Shown here in pieces: positions 37,323 through 46,898 of a stretch of 64,000 bases of DNA. The notes beneath the pieces are model-generated. The model ran no database searches, was not told where the DNA came from, and was given only the letters and a program-made list of their open reading frames with translations. The stretch covers positions 1 through 64,000 of the forward strand of contig JAKAFB010000004.1 in assembly GCA_021818105.1 (NCBI GenBank). The letters are read 5' to 3'. Position 1 is the stretch's first letter. The number at the start of each line of letters is the position of its first letter. This DNA is from Acidobacteriota bacterium (GTDB lineage Bacteria; Acidobacteriota; Terriglobia; Terriglobales; Acidobacteriaceae). Both the position numbers and the translations under genes were made by a program.

Positions 37323-37523
37323 ATGAACATGAACGATCTGATGCTCAAGATGTATGTCAACCTCAAGAATCTTGTTGAGCGTGAAGAAGGCCAGGACCTG
37401 GTCGAGTACGCGCTTGTTGTGGCGATCGTTGCTCTTGGCGCCGTCGCCGGCATGTCCGCCCTCGCCACCGAAATTAACACCGCCTTCAACTCCGTCAGCT
37501 CCACACTGAGTAGCTACGTCTAA
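37323..37523 (+). CDS. flp: Flp/Fap-type pilin
   Basis: 66 residues, the usual Flp size. The leader ends in a Gly before QDLVEYALVVAIVALG; cleavage by the TadV peptidase after that Gly leaves a mature pilin with Gln at position 1, Glu at 5 and Tyr at 6, as in other Flp proteins. The hydrophobic helix that packs the fibre core follows, and the short C-terminus is Ser-rich. ATG at 37323 with AGGAG six bases upstream; an open extension to 37266 overlaps the promoter and is rejected. It is set apart from the assembly genes with its own promoter, which would allow high pilin expression. Confidence 0.95.
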   Translation: MNMNDLMLKMYVNLKNLVEREEGQDLVEYALVVAIVALGAVAGMSALATEINTAFNSVSSTLSSYV

Positions 37524-37663
37524 TCGAAGGTGAAATGCTGCCTTGCTTTGGCACAAATCACCAGCTTAGACAGGCGGCATCCACAAAGGCCTTATCGGAC
37601 GATGTCGGGATAACCTAACAGAAGTTCTTGGCATTCCCGCCTCACAAACTGCGCTAAGTCATT

Positions 37664-37706
37664 TGAGGGAGAGAATTGAGTAAACCCAACTCATTTCTCT
37701 CCCTCA
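37664..37706 (+). terminator. Long hairpin downstream of flp
   Basis: Eighteen-base arms (37664-37681 and 37689-37706) pair with a single mismatch around a seven-base loop. A T6 run follows only about 16 bases later, so it may act as terminator, mRNA 3' stabiliser, or both. It is 140 bases after the pilin stop. Confidence 0.5.
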
Positions 37707-37786
37707 TGGCGTCTCGGCAGTTTTTTCAAACCTCTACCTATAAATTGCTCCGCAGTTTCAGTTGATGTTTGTAATATCAGATACGT

Positions 37787-39535
37787 ATGCTTCTGGCTTC
37801 CTCCGCTCAAACCAGCCTCTCAATTGGCTTCATCGAAGGTAGCCTCACTCTAGTTGCGGCTGCGATTGCGTTTGCCTGGCCTACACTCGGCGCAAGCAGA
37901 TTCGCTCGCATAGAGAGAGTCTTCTGCAAGCTCTCCAAACGCAAGACGCTTTCTGTCTTCTTGGTCGGCCTCTCTGTAATCGTACTGCGCCTCGCTCTTC
38001 TACCAGTCCGCCCAATTCCTCTCCCCTTCGTTCCTGACGACTTCAGTTTCCTCCTTGCCGCTGATACTTTTGCCCACGGGCGCTTGACCAATCCCACACC
38101 GGCCATGTGGGTTCATTTTGAATCCTTCCATATCGACATGAAGCCAACCTACATGTCGATGTACTTTCCTGGTCCAGGTTTGGTGCTTGCAGCTGGTAAG
38201 GTCTTGTTTGGTCATCCATGGTTCGGACTGCTGATCGCGAACGCCTTGATGTGTGCGGCTATCTGCTGGATGCTGCAGGCATGGTTGCCTCCGACCTGGG
38301 CACTTCTAGGCGGGATACTCGCGATCGTACGCATTTCACTTTTTAGTTATTGGATTGATACCTATTTTGGTGGTGGCGCTATCGCGGCCCTTGGCGGAGC
38401 GCTCGTGCTGGGCGCTCTCCCAAGGTTCATACAAAGAACGAAGGCCCGCGATGCAATCTTGATGGCCGTAGGCATCATGCTGCTTGCCTACACCCGTCCC
38501 TATGAGGGCATGCTGCTCTGTCTGCCCGTCGCAATTGCTTTGGGACGGTGGCTCTGGGACGCGCAGAACCGGCCGAGTCTCTCGGTGATCTTCAGGCGCA
38601 CAGCCCTGCCGCTGTTGCTCCTAGTCGCTGCTGCTGCGTGGCTTGGGTATTACGACTATCGTGCATTCGGCAACCCGCTCACTTTACCGTACACGGTGAA
38701 TCGTGCGACGTACGCCATGGCGCCGTATTTCATTTGGCAAACCCCTCGCCCGGAGCCCGTTTACCGCAACGAAACGATGCGCAATTTCTACAACTTTGAG
38801 CTTGACGATTTCAACCATACTCGCTCGATTGGCGGCATGCTTTCTCAGACAGTCATCAAGCTAGCACGTGCAATTCTTTTTTTCGCAGGTATCGGACTAA
38901 TCCCCCCGATTTTCATGCTTCGTCGAGCACTCATTGACCGTCGAATTCAATTCCTCACTTTGTGTATCTTCACAATGATCGCGGGGACTGCGATCTCGGT
39001 GTTCATGCTTCCGCACTACCTCGCACCATTCACCGCGGTTTTTTATGCAATTGGCTTGCAGGCGACGCGGCATTTACGTGTTTGGCGGCCAGAAGGCAGG
39101 GCGATGGGTCTTGCTTTGGTCCGGGCAAGTCTGAGCATCTGCTTGATCGTGGCCTGTCTCAGAGTGTTTGACTGTCCTCTGAAAATTCCGATTCCAGAAT
39201 GGGGTGATTCTATATGGAATGGAGAATGGTACGGGCCCGACCACTTTGGCACCGACCGTGCAATGCTAGAGCAAGAACTCTCCAGCTTGCCGGGCAAGCA
39301 ACTAGTGCTAGTCCGTTATCTGCCAAATCACTGGCCATATGACGAATGGGTCTACAATGCGGCGGACATCAACGATTCTAAAGTGATCTGGGCACGCGCC
39401 ATGGATCCAACCAACGACGAGGAGTTAATCAAATACTACAAGGACAGGCATGTCTGGCTGGTTGAGCCAGATACGCAGCCTGTGAAGGTTACTCCATACC
39501 CGTCAGCTATGCAACGCACATCAGCATACCAGTAA
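37787..39535 (+). CDS. GT-C-like integral membrane protein
   Basis: 582 residues with ten or more hydrophobic segments. An acidic loop FVPDDFSFLLAADTFAHGRL (about residues 83-102) and MYFPGPGLVLAAG suit the first periplasmic loop of GT-C glycosyltransferases. A C-terminal soluble domain follows, with WGDSIWNGEWYGPD and VLVRYLPNHWPYDEWVYNAADI; related proteins end in a similar way. No ribosome-binding site is obvious. It lies 28 bases upstream of the GT87 gene on the same strand. Activity is inferred from topology and the acidic loop only. Confidence 0.68.
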   Translation: MLLASSAQTSLSIGFIEGSLTLVAAAIAFAWPTLGASRFARIERVFCKLSKRKTLSVFLVGLSVIVLRLALLPVRPIPLPFVPDDFSFLLAADTFAHGRLTNPTPAMWVHFESFHIDMKPTYMSMYFPGPGLVLAAGKVLFGHPWFGLLIANALMCAAICWMLQAWLPPTWALLGGILAIVRISLFSYWIDTYFGGGAIAALGGALVLGALPRFIQRTKARDAILMAVGIMLLAYTRPYEGMLLCLPVAIALGRWLWDAQNRPSLSVIFRRTALPLLLLVAAAAWLGYYDYRAFGNPLTLPYTVNRATYAMAPYFIWQTPRPEPVYRNETMRNFYNFELDDFNHTRSIGGMLSQTVIKLARAILFFAGIGLIPPIFMLRRALIDRRIQFLTLCIFTMIAGTAISVFMLPHYLAPFTAVFYAIGLQATRHLRVWRPEGRAMGLALVRASLSICLIVACLRVFDCPLKIPIPEWGDSIWNGEWYGPDHFGTDRAMLEQELSSLPGKQLVLVRYLPNHWPYDEWVYNAADINDSKVIWARAMDPTNDEELIKYYKDRHVWLVEPDTQPVKVTPYPSAMQRTSAYQ

Positions 39536-39563
39536 AGTCCAAAGGTGCCGAACGGAACTGCGC

Positions 39564-40901
39564 ATGCCACGACCGAAATCGCTCCATCTGCCGTTGATGT
39601 TATTAAGCATCGGAATTTCAATTGCATGGGGCCTCGCCCTCGGACGCAACATCCCCGGGGGAACCTTGGATTTTCAGAACTTCTATTACGGCACAAAATG
39701 CCTCATGCAGCAGTGCGATCCATATAACGCGACGGCACTCGAACAGGTATATCTTTCGGAAAGTGGGCAGCGCGGCTTGGAGTCCGGCCGCCTCCGCACA
39801 ATCATCGCGCTGTTCGTCAACCTGCCTCCTGTATTCCTCTTCGTTGCCCCGCTTGCCATGCTCCCTTGGGCGGCAGCCAATGCGCTATGGCTGACCATCA
39901 TCGGATGCGGTCTGCTCCTCGCGGCATATCTTATGCGGCACGCTGGAGCAGCTTTCTCGCCAGGCATCTCAACCCTTCTCGTTTGCATTGTCCTCTCAAA
40001 TAGCGTGCTTCTTTTCGAGCTTGGCAATGCGGCCGGCATTGTCGCGCCCTTCTGCGTCATTGCTGCCTGGTGTTTCCTGCGAAATCGTTTCGTGCCAGCG
40101 GCGATCGTTCTTTTTGCCGTCAGCCTTCTCATCAAGCCGCATGATGCAGGCTTCATCTGGCTTTACTTCCTGCTCGCAGGTGGCATGCTTCGCAAGAGAT
40201 CGCTCTACTCTCTTGCAATAGCGACACTTTTGGGCGTCGTTTCTATAATCTGGCTCTCCCATGTTGCTCCCCACTGGCTGCAGGAACTGAAGTTGAATTT
40301 GGCGACGATCTCGGCACATGGCGGCTTAAACGAGCCTGGAGCCGAGTCGCAAACAGGCCGTGAAGTCGGCATGGTTGTCAGTCTGCAGGCGGCGTTCAGC
40401 GTCTTCCGCGATGATCCACGCTTCTATAACGCCGCAAGTTATTTGGTGAGTGGCGTATTGCTACTAGTCTGGGCTCTGAAGACAATGCGGACAAAGTTAA
40501 CGCAAAGGGGCGCATGGCTGGCCCTTGCAGCAGTCTCGGCACTTTCCCTCCTGCCTGTCTATCACCGATCCTACGATGCAAAGCTACTCTTGCTGGCGGT
40601 TCCTGCCTGTGCAATGCTCTGGGCTGAGCGACACCGGCAGCGATCGTTTGCATTTGTCCTCACGCTTGCGGCGATTGTTTTCACTAGCGACATTTTCCTC
40701 GCAATCTTCGTCATCCTCACAAATAATTTGCATTTCTTTACCGGCTCATTTGCCGGGCAACTTGCGACTCTCCTGTTTCTCCGCCCCACCCCTCTCATCC
40801 TCCTCGCCATGGGCTGCTTCTACCTCTGGGTCTACGTACGCTACAACCCCGATGAGTCACCTGCAGTCGCAAGGATTGACTCTCCAGTCACAACCACATA
40901 A
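39564..40901 (+). CDS. GT87-family (DUF2029) mannosyltransferase-like membrane protein
   Basis: 445 residues with about ten hydrophobic segments. GTLDFQNFYYGTKCLMQQCDPY near residues 32-53 carries the Asp expected of the GT87 catalytic loop. IKPHDAGFIWLYFLLAG and LLPVYHRSYDAKLLLL are further conserved blocks. GT87 members of actinobacteria transfer mannose from polyprenyl-phosphate; the donor in this organism is unknown. A closely similar but frameshifted gene lies downstream of polA, so polA is bracketed by paralogues. Confidence 0.82.
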   Translation: MPRPKSLHLPLMLLSIGISIAWGLALGRNIPGGTLDFQNFYYGTKCLMQQCDPYNATALEQVYLSESGQRGLESGRLRTIIALFVNLPPVFLFVAPLAMLPWAAANALWLTIIGCGLLLAAYLMRHAGAAFSPGISTLLVCIVLSNSVLLFELGNAAGIVAPFCVIAAWCFLRNRFVPAAIVLFAVSLLIKPHDAGFIWLYFLLAGGMLRKRSLYSLAIATLLGVVSIIWLSHVAPHWLQELKLNLATISAHGGLNEPGAESQTGREVGMVVSLQAAFSVFRDDPRFYNAASYLVSGVLLLVWALKTMRTKLTQRGAWLALAAVSALSLLPVYHRSYDAKLLLLAVPACAMLWAERHRQRSFAFVLTLAAIVFTSDIFLAIFVILTNNLHFFTGSFAGQLATLLFLRPTPLILLAMGCFYLWVYVRYNPDESPAVARIDSPVTTT

Positions 40902-40934
40902 CGCGCTCTCCTCCGCCACTGATACACTCAGACC

Positions 40935-43631
40935 GTGCCCGAACAGCCCAAGCCGCCCGTCTTCCTGCTTGACGCAATGTCCTTCATCTTCCGCGCCTAT
41001 CACGCAATGCAGCGTAGCCGCCCCATGTCCACGCGCTCCGGCCTGCCCACCGCCGCCACCTATGTCTTCGTCAACATGATCCGCAAGCTGCGTCAGGACT
41101 TCTCCCCGCGTTATTTCGCAGCCGTCTTTGACATGAGTGGCGAAGTCTTCCGCGACGACCGCGCACGCTCCATCAGCACCCTGCGCAAGTGGAACAGCAA
41201 GACCCAAGCCTTCGAGGAAGTCAGCTACGAGGGCTACAAGGCCAACCGTGAAGCCATGCCTGAAGACCTGCGCCGGCAAATCCCCTACATCCGCCGCGCA
41301 CTTGAAGCTCTCCGGATTCCCATCCTCGAGGCCGAGGGCTTCGAAGCGGACGACGTCATCGGCACGCTTGCCCGCGAAGCTGCCGAGCAGCATCATGAGG
41401 TCTTCATCGTCTCCGGCGACAAAGACATGATGCAGCTTGTCACCCCGCACATCAAGATCCTCAATCCGCAAAAGGATAACCTCATCCTCGACCCACCTAA
41501 GGTCGAAGAAGTCCTCGGCGTCCCACCCGAAAAGGTGGTTGACGTCATGGCGCTTCGCGGTGATACCGTCGACAACATCCCCGGCGCGCCCGGCATCGGA
41601 GACAAAGGTAGTGTCGAGCTGATCCAGCAATTCGGCAGTGTCGAAGCCGTTTTGGAAAGAGCTGCCGAAGTCAAGCGAAAGAGCTACCGAGAGTCGCTCC
41701 AGCAGAATCGCGACACTGTTCTCTTGTCCAAGGAACTCGCCACCATCGACACCCATGTGCCTCTGCTGTTGGACCTACACGCCATGGAAACCCAGATGCC
41801 CGATCTTGAAGCCTGCCGCGCGCTCTTCACTGAACTCGAATTCACGTCCATGTTGCGCGACATGGCCCCCGCGCCCGATGCCCCAACCATCGACCTTGTT
41901 GACCAGCCAACTGAAGCACAGATTGCGGCTTTTTACCAAGCCGCTCGCGCGCACGGTTTCGCATTTTCTCTCGACAGCCCTGATCTTCCGCAGTCTGAAA
42001 GATCTGATGAAGAGCCGATCACCCTCTCCCTGCTTGACGCCGCCGAAGCCGCCGAGAAGAAGTTAAACCTCTCCATCGGCGTCTGCGCTCAACCCACCAT
42101 TTCGCTGCGCCTTCCGCTTACCTCTGAACTTCGCGCCCTCTTTGAGGATGCGGCTGTGCCCAAACGCGCCCACGACTGGAAGCAGGCACTGCACACGCTC
42201 GGTGATGCCGGTGTCCATCCTCAAGGCCCCGTTGACGACAGCATGCTCCTCTCCTATGCGCTCAACCCAACGCATACAACGCAGGCGCTGACCGACGTTG
42301 CCGCGCGCCACAATCAGCCTTCACCCACTTCCCTGCCCGCTGCTGCCGCGTCAATCCATGCGCTCATCCCGCTGCTGCTCCAGGAAGCCCGCAACGCACA
42401 GGTTGAACGAGTCTACAAAGAGATCGACCTCCCGCTTGCTCCCGTTCTCTACCGCATGGAGCGCACAGGCGTGCGTATCGACATAGCCCTTCTCTCCATG
42501 CTTTCCGGCAGCTTTGCTCAGGAGCTTGAGCGTGTCAGCGAGCGCATCTTCGCGCTGGCCGGCCGACGCTTCAACATCAACTCCCCCAAGCAGCTCGGCG
42601 AAGTTCTCTACACCCACTTGGGTCTGCCTGCACCAGCCACACGCGGCAAAGGCAAGGCAGTGTCCACCGCGCAGGATATTCTTGAGAATCTTGCCGAACA
42701 TCACGAAGTGCCGCGGCTGGTTCTTGAATTTCGCCATCTTGCCAAACTCAAATCGAATTACGTGGATGCACTGCCCTTGCTCGCGGACGCCGAAGCACGC
42801 GTACACACCACATTCCAGGCGGCCGCCACCGCAACCGGACGTCTTTCCTCAGTCAATCCCAATCTGCAGAACATTCCTATCCGCACAGAACTAGGCCGCG
42901 AGATTCGTGCCGCCTTCATCGCCTCTCCGGGTATGGAATTACTTTCGGCCGACTACTCGCAGATTGAATTGCGCCTTCTCGCGCACTTCAGTGAAGACCC
43001 TCTCCTCATCCACGCATACCAGCACCATCAGGACATTCACACACTCACTGCGAGTGAAGTCTTCGGCGTGCCCGCCAACGCAATGGACAAGGAAACCCGC
43101 AATCGCGCCAAGGCCGTCAACTTCGGCATCGTCTACGGCATCTCTCCATTCGGTCTTGCCGCACAGTTGGGCATTCCTCAGGCTGAAGCACGTGAGTACA
43201 TCGACCGCTACTTCGCTCGATATAAAGGCGTAAAGGCCTTCATCGAAAAGACGCTGGAGACAACCCGCCGTGAAGGCAGCGTCCGAACAATGTTTGGCCG
43301 CAGGCGCCCCATCCCAGACATGGAAAGCCGAAACCCCAACCAGCGCGGCTTCGCTGAGCGAACCGCTGTCAACACCCCACTGCAAGGCACTGCGGCAGAC
43401 CTCATCAAGCTGGCCATGATTGCACTCGACCGCAAAATGGCCGAACGCAAACTACGCAGCCGCATGGTGCTTCAAGTCCATGACGAATTGCTCTTCGAGG
43501 TTCCTGCTGAAGAAAAGCAGGAGATGCAAACGCTCGTGCGTGCTGAAATGGAAGGCGTAGCTCAGCTCAAGGTGCCGCTCGTCGCCGATCTCGCCTTCGG
43601 ACCCAACTGGCGCGATTTGGGGGCGGAATAA
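40935..43631 (+). CDS. polA: DNA polymerase I
   Basis: 898 residues. The 5' nuclease domain (1-300) has FLLDAMSFIFRAYHAM, EADDVIGTLA, VSGDKDMMQLV and GDTVDNIPGAPGIGDKG. The 3'-5' exonuclease-like region (about 320-490) lacks the DxE motif, reading FSLDSPDLP where DTETD-like sequence is expected, so proofreading is probably absent. The polymerase domain is complete: ADYSQIELRLLAHFS (motif A), RNRAKAVNFGIVYG (motif B) and QVHDELLFEV (motif C). The enzyme fills repair gaps and removes RNA primers. GTG start, 33 bases after the GT87 gene. Confidence 0.96.
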   Translation: MPEQPKPPVFLLDAMSFIFRAYHAMQRSRPMSTRSGLPTAATYVFVNMIRKLRQDFSPRYFAAVFDMSGEVFRDDRARSISTLRKWNSKTQAFEEVSYEGYKANREAMPEDLRRQIPYIRRALEALRIPILEAEGFEADDVIGTLAREAAEQHHEVFIVSGDKDMMQLVTPHIKILNPQKDNLILDPPKVEEVLGVPPEKVVDVMALRGDTVDNIPGAPGIGDKGSVELIQQFGSVEAVLERAAEVKRKSYRESLQQNRDTVLLSKELATIDTHVPLLLDLHAMETQMPDLEACRALFTELEFTSMLRDMAPAPDAPTIDLVDQPTEAQIAAFYQAARAHGFAFSLDSPDLPQSERSDEEPITLSLLDAAEAAEKKLNLSIGVCAQPTISLRLPLTSELRALFEDAAVPKRAHDWKQALHTLGDAGVHPQGPVDDSMLLSYALNPTHTTQALTDVAARHNQPSPTSLPAAAASIHALIPLLLQEARNAQVERVYKEIDLPLAPVLYRMERTGVRIDIALLSMLSGSFAQELERVSERIFALAGRRFNINSPKQLGEVLYTHLGLPAPATRGKGKAVSTAQDILENLAEHHEVPRLVLEFRHLAKLKSNYVDALPLLADAEARVHTTFQAAATATGRLSSVNPNLQNIPIRTELGREIRAAFIASPGMELLSADYSQIELRLLAHFSEDPLLIHAYQHHQDIHTLTASEVFGVPANAMDKETRNRAKAVNFGIVYGISPFGLAAQLGIPQAEAREYIDRYFARYKGVKAFIEKTLETTRREGSVRTMFGRRRPIPDMESRNPNQRGFAERTAVNTPLQGTAADLIKLAMIALDRKMAERKLRSRMVLQVHDELLFEVPAEEKQEMQTLVRAEMEGVAQLKVPLVADLAFGPNWRDLGAE

Positions 43632-43836
43632 GCACCTTATGAAGGCTTTGTTCTCATAAAATGGGGTTCCCACCGGATGCACTTATCCGGAACCCGCATC
43701 TATATCGGAGCATTGCCAACGACGCAGGCTGACAAGCTTCACACTTCCTGACGCCCATGCGCGCTAAACGTGCACACGACATACAAATAAACGCTGTGCA
43801 GTGAAAGCATTGTTACACATGCTGAGAGGAGCAAAA

Positions 43837-45208
43837 ATGACAAACATCCGATGGAAGCGCATCCTTCTCATTCTGCTCGCTCTGACCTTGCCGCTTACCT
43901 GGGCCAACGGTATGCGCCGATCGCTTGGAGGCGCTATCTCCATGATCGACTTCGGCGAAATCTATTATGGAACCCGCAGCGCTCTCGATCACCATGATCC
44001 GTATAATCCCAATGCTGTTCTGGCGGAATTCCAGGCAGATGGAGGGCGTTTCTATACCAACCAGTACCTTGCCAAAGTCTCGCTCATTGTCGTCACAGTG
44101 GGGGTCAATCTACCCACAGCTTTGCTGTTTGCCATTCCTTTCGCACTACTACCATGGGGTGTCGCACAAGTAGTCTGGATTGCTCTCACAGCGTGCCTGC
44201 TAATCCTGTGCAGCTATCTAACATGGTCCCCTCGCAAGCGAGTCTTCCTCACTGCTTGCCGGCTGCTTCATCTTTCTCATCCTTGCAAACCGCGAGTACC
44301 TGTTCTTAATGGGCAACGTCGCCGGCATTGCAGTCAGCCTCTGTGTGATTGCGGTTGCTTGCTTCCTCAGGAATAAATTCACCGCGATAGCGAGCTTACT
44401 TCTCGGCGTCAGCCTTGTGCTCAAGCCGCACGACGCGGGCTTTATCTGGCTTTACTTCCTGCTCGTTGGCCCAGTCATGCGGCGTCGCGCACTCCACACA
44501 TTGACCTTTACCGCGGCCCTCGCTCTGATTGCTGCGGCCTGGATCACATTCCCCTCACCTCACTGGATACAAGAACTCCACAAGAATCACGTCCTTGTTG
44601 CAGCGCCAGGCAGCACCTCTGATCCTAGCCTCTCAGGCACGTCTAGCAGTGGAGTAGCCAACCCCCTCATCAATCTTCAGGCCGTATTTGTCATTCTTTC
44701 AGAGAATTCAAGCATCTACAACGCAGCGAGCTTCCTCTTGACTGCCCCGCTTATTCTCGTCTGGGTATGGGCCGTCCGTCGAATTCCCGCATCCCCATCA
44801 AGCCATCTGCTTGCGCTCAGTTCAATCGCTCCGCTGGCTCTCCTCCCTGTCTACCATCGCTCCTACGATGGAACCTTGTTATTGCTAACTATCCCAGGAT
44901 GCGCTTTGCTGTGGTCAGTGCCCGGCGTTCGACGCTGGATCGCAATACTCCTGACCCTCCTGGGCCTACTGTCTGTAGGTGATATTCCACTTGCACTCTT
45001 GCTTGGATCCACACAAAGATTTATCGTTGCATCCCCCACGATAGGCAAGAAATTACTGATTATTATCACAAGCCGGCCCACGCCACTAATCTTGTTGGCA
45101 ATGGGATGCTTCTACCTTTGGTGCTATTTACGTCTCATGGTCAACCACCGTATATCTGAAAAGCGTGATATCACATCAGATCCTGTGGCGCCCTTAACCA
45201 CTAGATGA
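43837..45208 (+). pseudogene. Frameshifted GT87-family membrane protein gene
   Basis: Paralogue of the 39564 gene. The first part reads in one frame to SYLTWS near 44226 and the rest in the next frame, from about 44222 (SLLAGCFIFLILANREYLFLMGN and on). Alignment to the intact paralogue places the shift at 44218-44262, consistent with one inserted base near 44221. Conserved blocks after the shift are intact: KPHDAGFIWLYFLL and LLPVYHRSYDGTLLLL. The ATG at 43837 has GAGAGGAG five bases upstream. Either a recent pseudogene or a sequencing error. If repaired it would code for about 456 residues. Confidence 0.8.
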
Positions 45209-45254
45209 ACCCTCGTAGATTTGATTGCGATTGCAGCCAGAGCGGGTTTAGCGA

Positions 45255-46853
45255 ATGAAGCAGAGCAAAGCCATCATCATCGGTGCAGGTCCGGCTGGCC
45301 TTACAGCTGCCGTCGAACTGCTGCGTCGTACCGGCATCACCCCCGTTCTGCTCGAAGCAGATCAGCAGGTCGGTGGCATCTCCCGCACGGTCAAGCACAA
45401 TGGCAATCGCATGGACATCGGCGGGCATCGCTTCTTTTCAAAGTCTGATCGGGTCATGCGATGGTGGCTCGACATGATGCCCATCGAGTCCGCTCCCGCT
45501 CGTGACGGGCAGCTGCGCTACCAGGGGCTCGAACGTGAAGTCCCCCTTGCCCATTCCGTCGCCGACCCTATGCTTCAAGACAGAGTGATGCTTGTCCGTC
45601 AGCGTCGCAGCCGCATCTACTTTCTGCGCCGCTTCTTTGACTATCCCATCCGCCTCACCGCCGACACCCTCAGAAAGCTCGGCATCAGGCGCACATTTTT
45701 CGCGGGCATCAGCTATCTTCGGTCCGCGCTCTTGCCCAAACGTGAAGAAATCACCCTCGAAGACTTTCTTATCAACCGCTTCGGCAGGCAGCTCTACCTC
45801 ACCTTTTTTAAGTCCTATACAGAAAAAGTCTGGGGCGTCCCCTGCAACCAAATCAGCGCAGAGTGGGGTGCGCAGCGCATCAAGGGCCTTTCCTTGCGCA
45901 GTGTCGTCACGCACTTCGTCAGGAAGCATTTCCTGTCCGGCCCGTCAGATGACATCGCACAAAAGCAAACGGAAACTTCGCTCATCGAAAAATTTCTTTA
46001 CCCCAAGTTCGGTCCGGGACAACTCTGGGAACATGCCGCGGACCTCGTACGCGAGGGAGGCGGCGAAATCCACTTTGGCATCACGATTGATCGTATCCAT
46101 GCAGAGAACGATAGAATCATTGCAGTTGAAGGCCACAACCACGATGGCTCTCGCCTCATCTTTTCCGGCGACTACTTCTTCTCCACCATGCCCGTTCGCG
46201 ATCTCATTCGATCCCTCTCTGTGGACGTGCCCGATGAGGTAAGATCCGTCAGCGACGGCCTCATGTATCGCGACTTCATCACTGTCGGACTTCTGGCAAA
46301 GAAGCTATCTATCTCCGAACCGGACGGCGCCCTTCTCAAGGACAACTGGATTTACATACAGGAACCCGATGTCCTTGTCGGCCGCCTCCAGATCTTCAAC
46401 AACTGGAGCCCATGGCTCGTCAGTCACCCCGGAAAAGCCTGGATTGGCCTCGAGTACTTTTGCAACGAGTCAGATCCGCTCTGGCAACTCCCGGATGACG
46501 AGATGGTTCGCTTCGCAATCGGCGAAATCGCGAAGATCGGCATACTCCGAGCTGAGGACGTGGAGGATTCGCATGTAGTGCGCGTCCCCAAGACATACCC
46601 GGCGTACTTCGGCACGTATGATCGCTTTGATGTCATCCGTAATTACGTCGATAGCTTCCAGAACCTCTTCCTTGTCGGGCGCAACGGCATGCACAAGTAC
46701 AACAACCAGGATCACTCCATGCTCACTGCCATGACCGCCGTTGACAATATCGTCAACGGCATCACTTCAAAAACCAATATCTGGGCCATCAACACTGAGA
46801 TGGAGTACCACGAAGAAAAGGCAGAGACCTCTTCAACCCCAGGTGCGCACTGA
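45255..46853 (+). CDS. FAD-dependent oxidoreductase, UDP-galactopyranose-mutase / protoporphyrinogen-oxidase-like
   Basis: 532 residues. The N-terminal dinucleotide-binding motif is [17 protein letters not shown], followed by [15 protein letters not shown] and [12 protein letters not shown]-terminal [18 protein letters not shown] block binds the flavin. The overall pattern is of COG1232-type amine-oxidase-like flavoproteins, a class often found in polysaccharide loci and near UDP-galactopyranose mutase in sequence. No transmembrane segment. It lies 46 bases after the frameshifted GT87 gene, so a link to surface glycan synthesis is plausible. The reaction is unknown. Confidence 0.82.
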   Translation: MKQSKAIIIGAGPAGLTAAVELLRRTGITPVLLEADQQVGGISRTVKHNGNRMDIGGHRFFSKSDRVMRWWLDMMPIESAPARDGQLRYQGLEREVPLAHSVADPMLQDRVMLVRQRRSRIYFLRRFFDYPIRLTADTLRKLGIRRTFFAGISYLRSALLPKREEITLEDFLINRFGRQLYLTFFKSYTEKVWGVPCNQISAEWGAQRIKGLSLRSVVTHFVRKHFLSGPSDDIAQKQTETSLIEKFLYPKFGPGQLWEHAADLVREGGGEIHFGITIDRIHAENDRIIAVEGHNHDGSRLIFSGDYFFSTMPVRDLIRSLSVDVPDEVRSVSDGLMYRDFITVGLLAKKLSISEPDGALLKDNWIYIQEPDVLVGRLQIFNNWSPWLVSHPGKAWIGLEYFCNESDPLWQLPDDEMVRFAIGEIAKIGILRAEDVEDSHVVRVPKTYPAYFGTYDRFDVIRNYVDSFQNLFLVGRNGMHKYNNQDHSMLTAMTAVDNIVNGITSKTNIWAINTEMEYHEEKAETSSTPGAH

Positions 46854-46898
46854 GCGCTTGCCCCATCGTCAAGCCGTACAAACGCACAAAGGCTGACG

